Positions 61,497 to 64,000 of a stretch of 64,000 nucleotides of DNA are shown here, one piece after another (within the stretch, counting starts at the first letter, position 1; each line of letters starts with the position of its first letter). The stretch covers positions 1 to 64,000 of the forward strand of contig NZ_PDWS01000018.1 in the NCBI RefSeq assembly GCF_010093305.1. The letters run 5' to 3'. The position numbers and the translations under genes are program-made. The stretch is from Pseudoxanthomonas sacheonensis (GTDB taxonomy: Bacteria; Pseudomonadota; Gammaproteobacteria; Xanthomonadales; Xanthomonadaceae). The notes under the pieces are model-generated. The model did no database searches. It saw nothing but the letters and a program-made list of their open reading frames with translations, and was not told the origin of the DNA.

Positions 61497-64000
<2,504 letters not shown>

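Overview
The window is about 64 kb of a GC-rich gammaproteobacterial chromosome. It most likely comes from the Xanthomonadaceae (Lysobacter/Xanthomonas-like). The evidence is the gene order lexA-recA-recX-alaS-csrA-tRNA-Ser-tRNA-Arg, a perfect Xanthomonas-type LexA box (TTAGTAGTAATACTACTAA) in front of lexA, a protein ending in the Xanthomonadales type IV secretion effector domain, and many REP-like palindromes of the kind common in this family. Most of the window is core chromosome, with accessory islands between the housekeeping blocks.

Layout. 1-3862: the N-terminal half of an RHS/YD-repeat secreted protein that runs off the left edge, a small secreted companion, and a lipoprotein PQQ sugar dehydrogenase. 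4024-13202: a polysaccharide-type locus with acyl carrier protein, acyl-CoA ligase, a NAD-synthase-like protein, a double GNAT, polysaccharide deacetylase, family 2 glycosyltransferase, polyprenyl glycosylphosphotransferase and a secreted beta-helix protein. 13481-21067: two tRNAs, csrA, alaS, recX, recA, lexA, a membrane protein and cinA. 21213-30172: TonB receptor, mutS, katG and a DUF937 protein. 30460-33003: hslR, then a three-gene cassette array with integron attC-like sites and no integrase, then rplS. 33323-38310: trmD, rimM, rpsP, a class IV aminotransferase, ffh and a CcsA/YpjD-like protein. 38536-43276: a marR-controlled EmrAB-type tripartite efflux operon. 43365-44744: radA. 44837-49275: a predicted type IV secreted lipase effector with two tandem ankyrin lipoproteins as likely immunity proteins. 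49409-51613: arsenic operon [16 protein letters not shown]. 51654-64000: tRNA-Thr, ispH, lspA, ileS, ribF, murJ, rpsT, obgE, rpmA, rplU and the first 834 codons of uvrA, which runs off the right edge.

The most interesting parts are (i) the lipase effector with its duplicated lipoprotein partners, facing each other across a 129-bp promoter region; (ii) the integrase-less cassette array between hslR and rplS; (iii) three self-controlling repressors (LexA, MarR, ArsR) whose promoters place the predicted transcript start at or within 2 nt of the AUG, with the operator palindrome on the promoter; (iv) repeat elements that appear to supply the stop codons of mutS, the aminotransferase gene and trmD; and (v) an ACP/ligase/NadE-like/GNAT module in the polysaccharide locus. 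All functional calls come from reading motifs and gene context; no database search was run.
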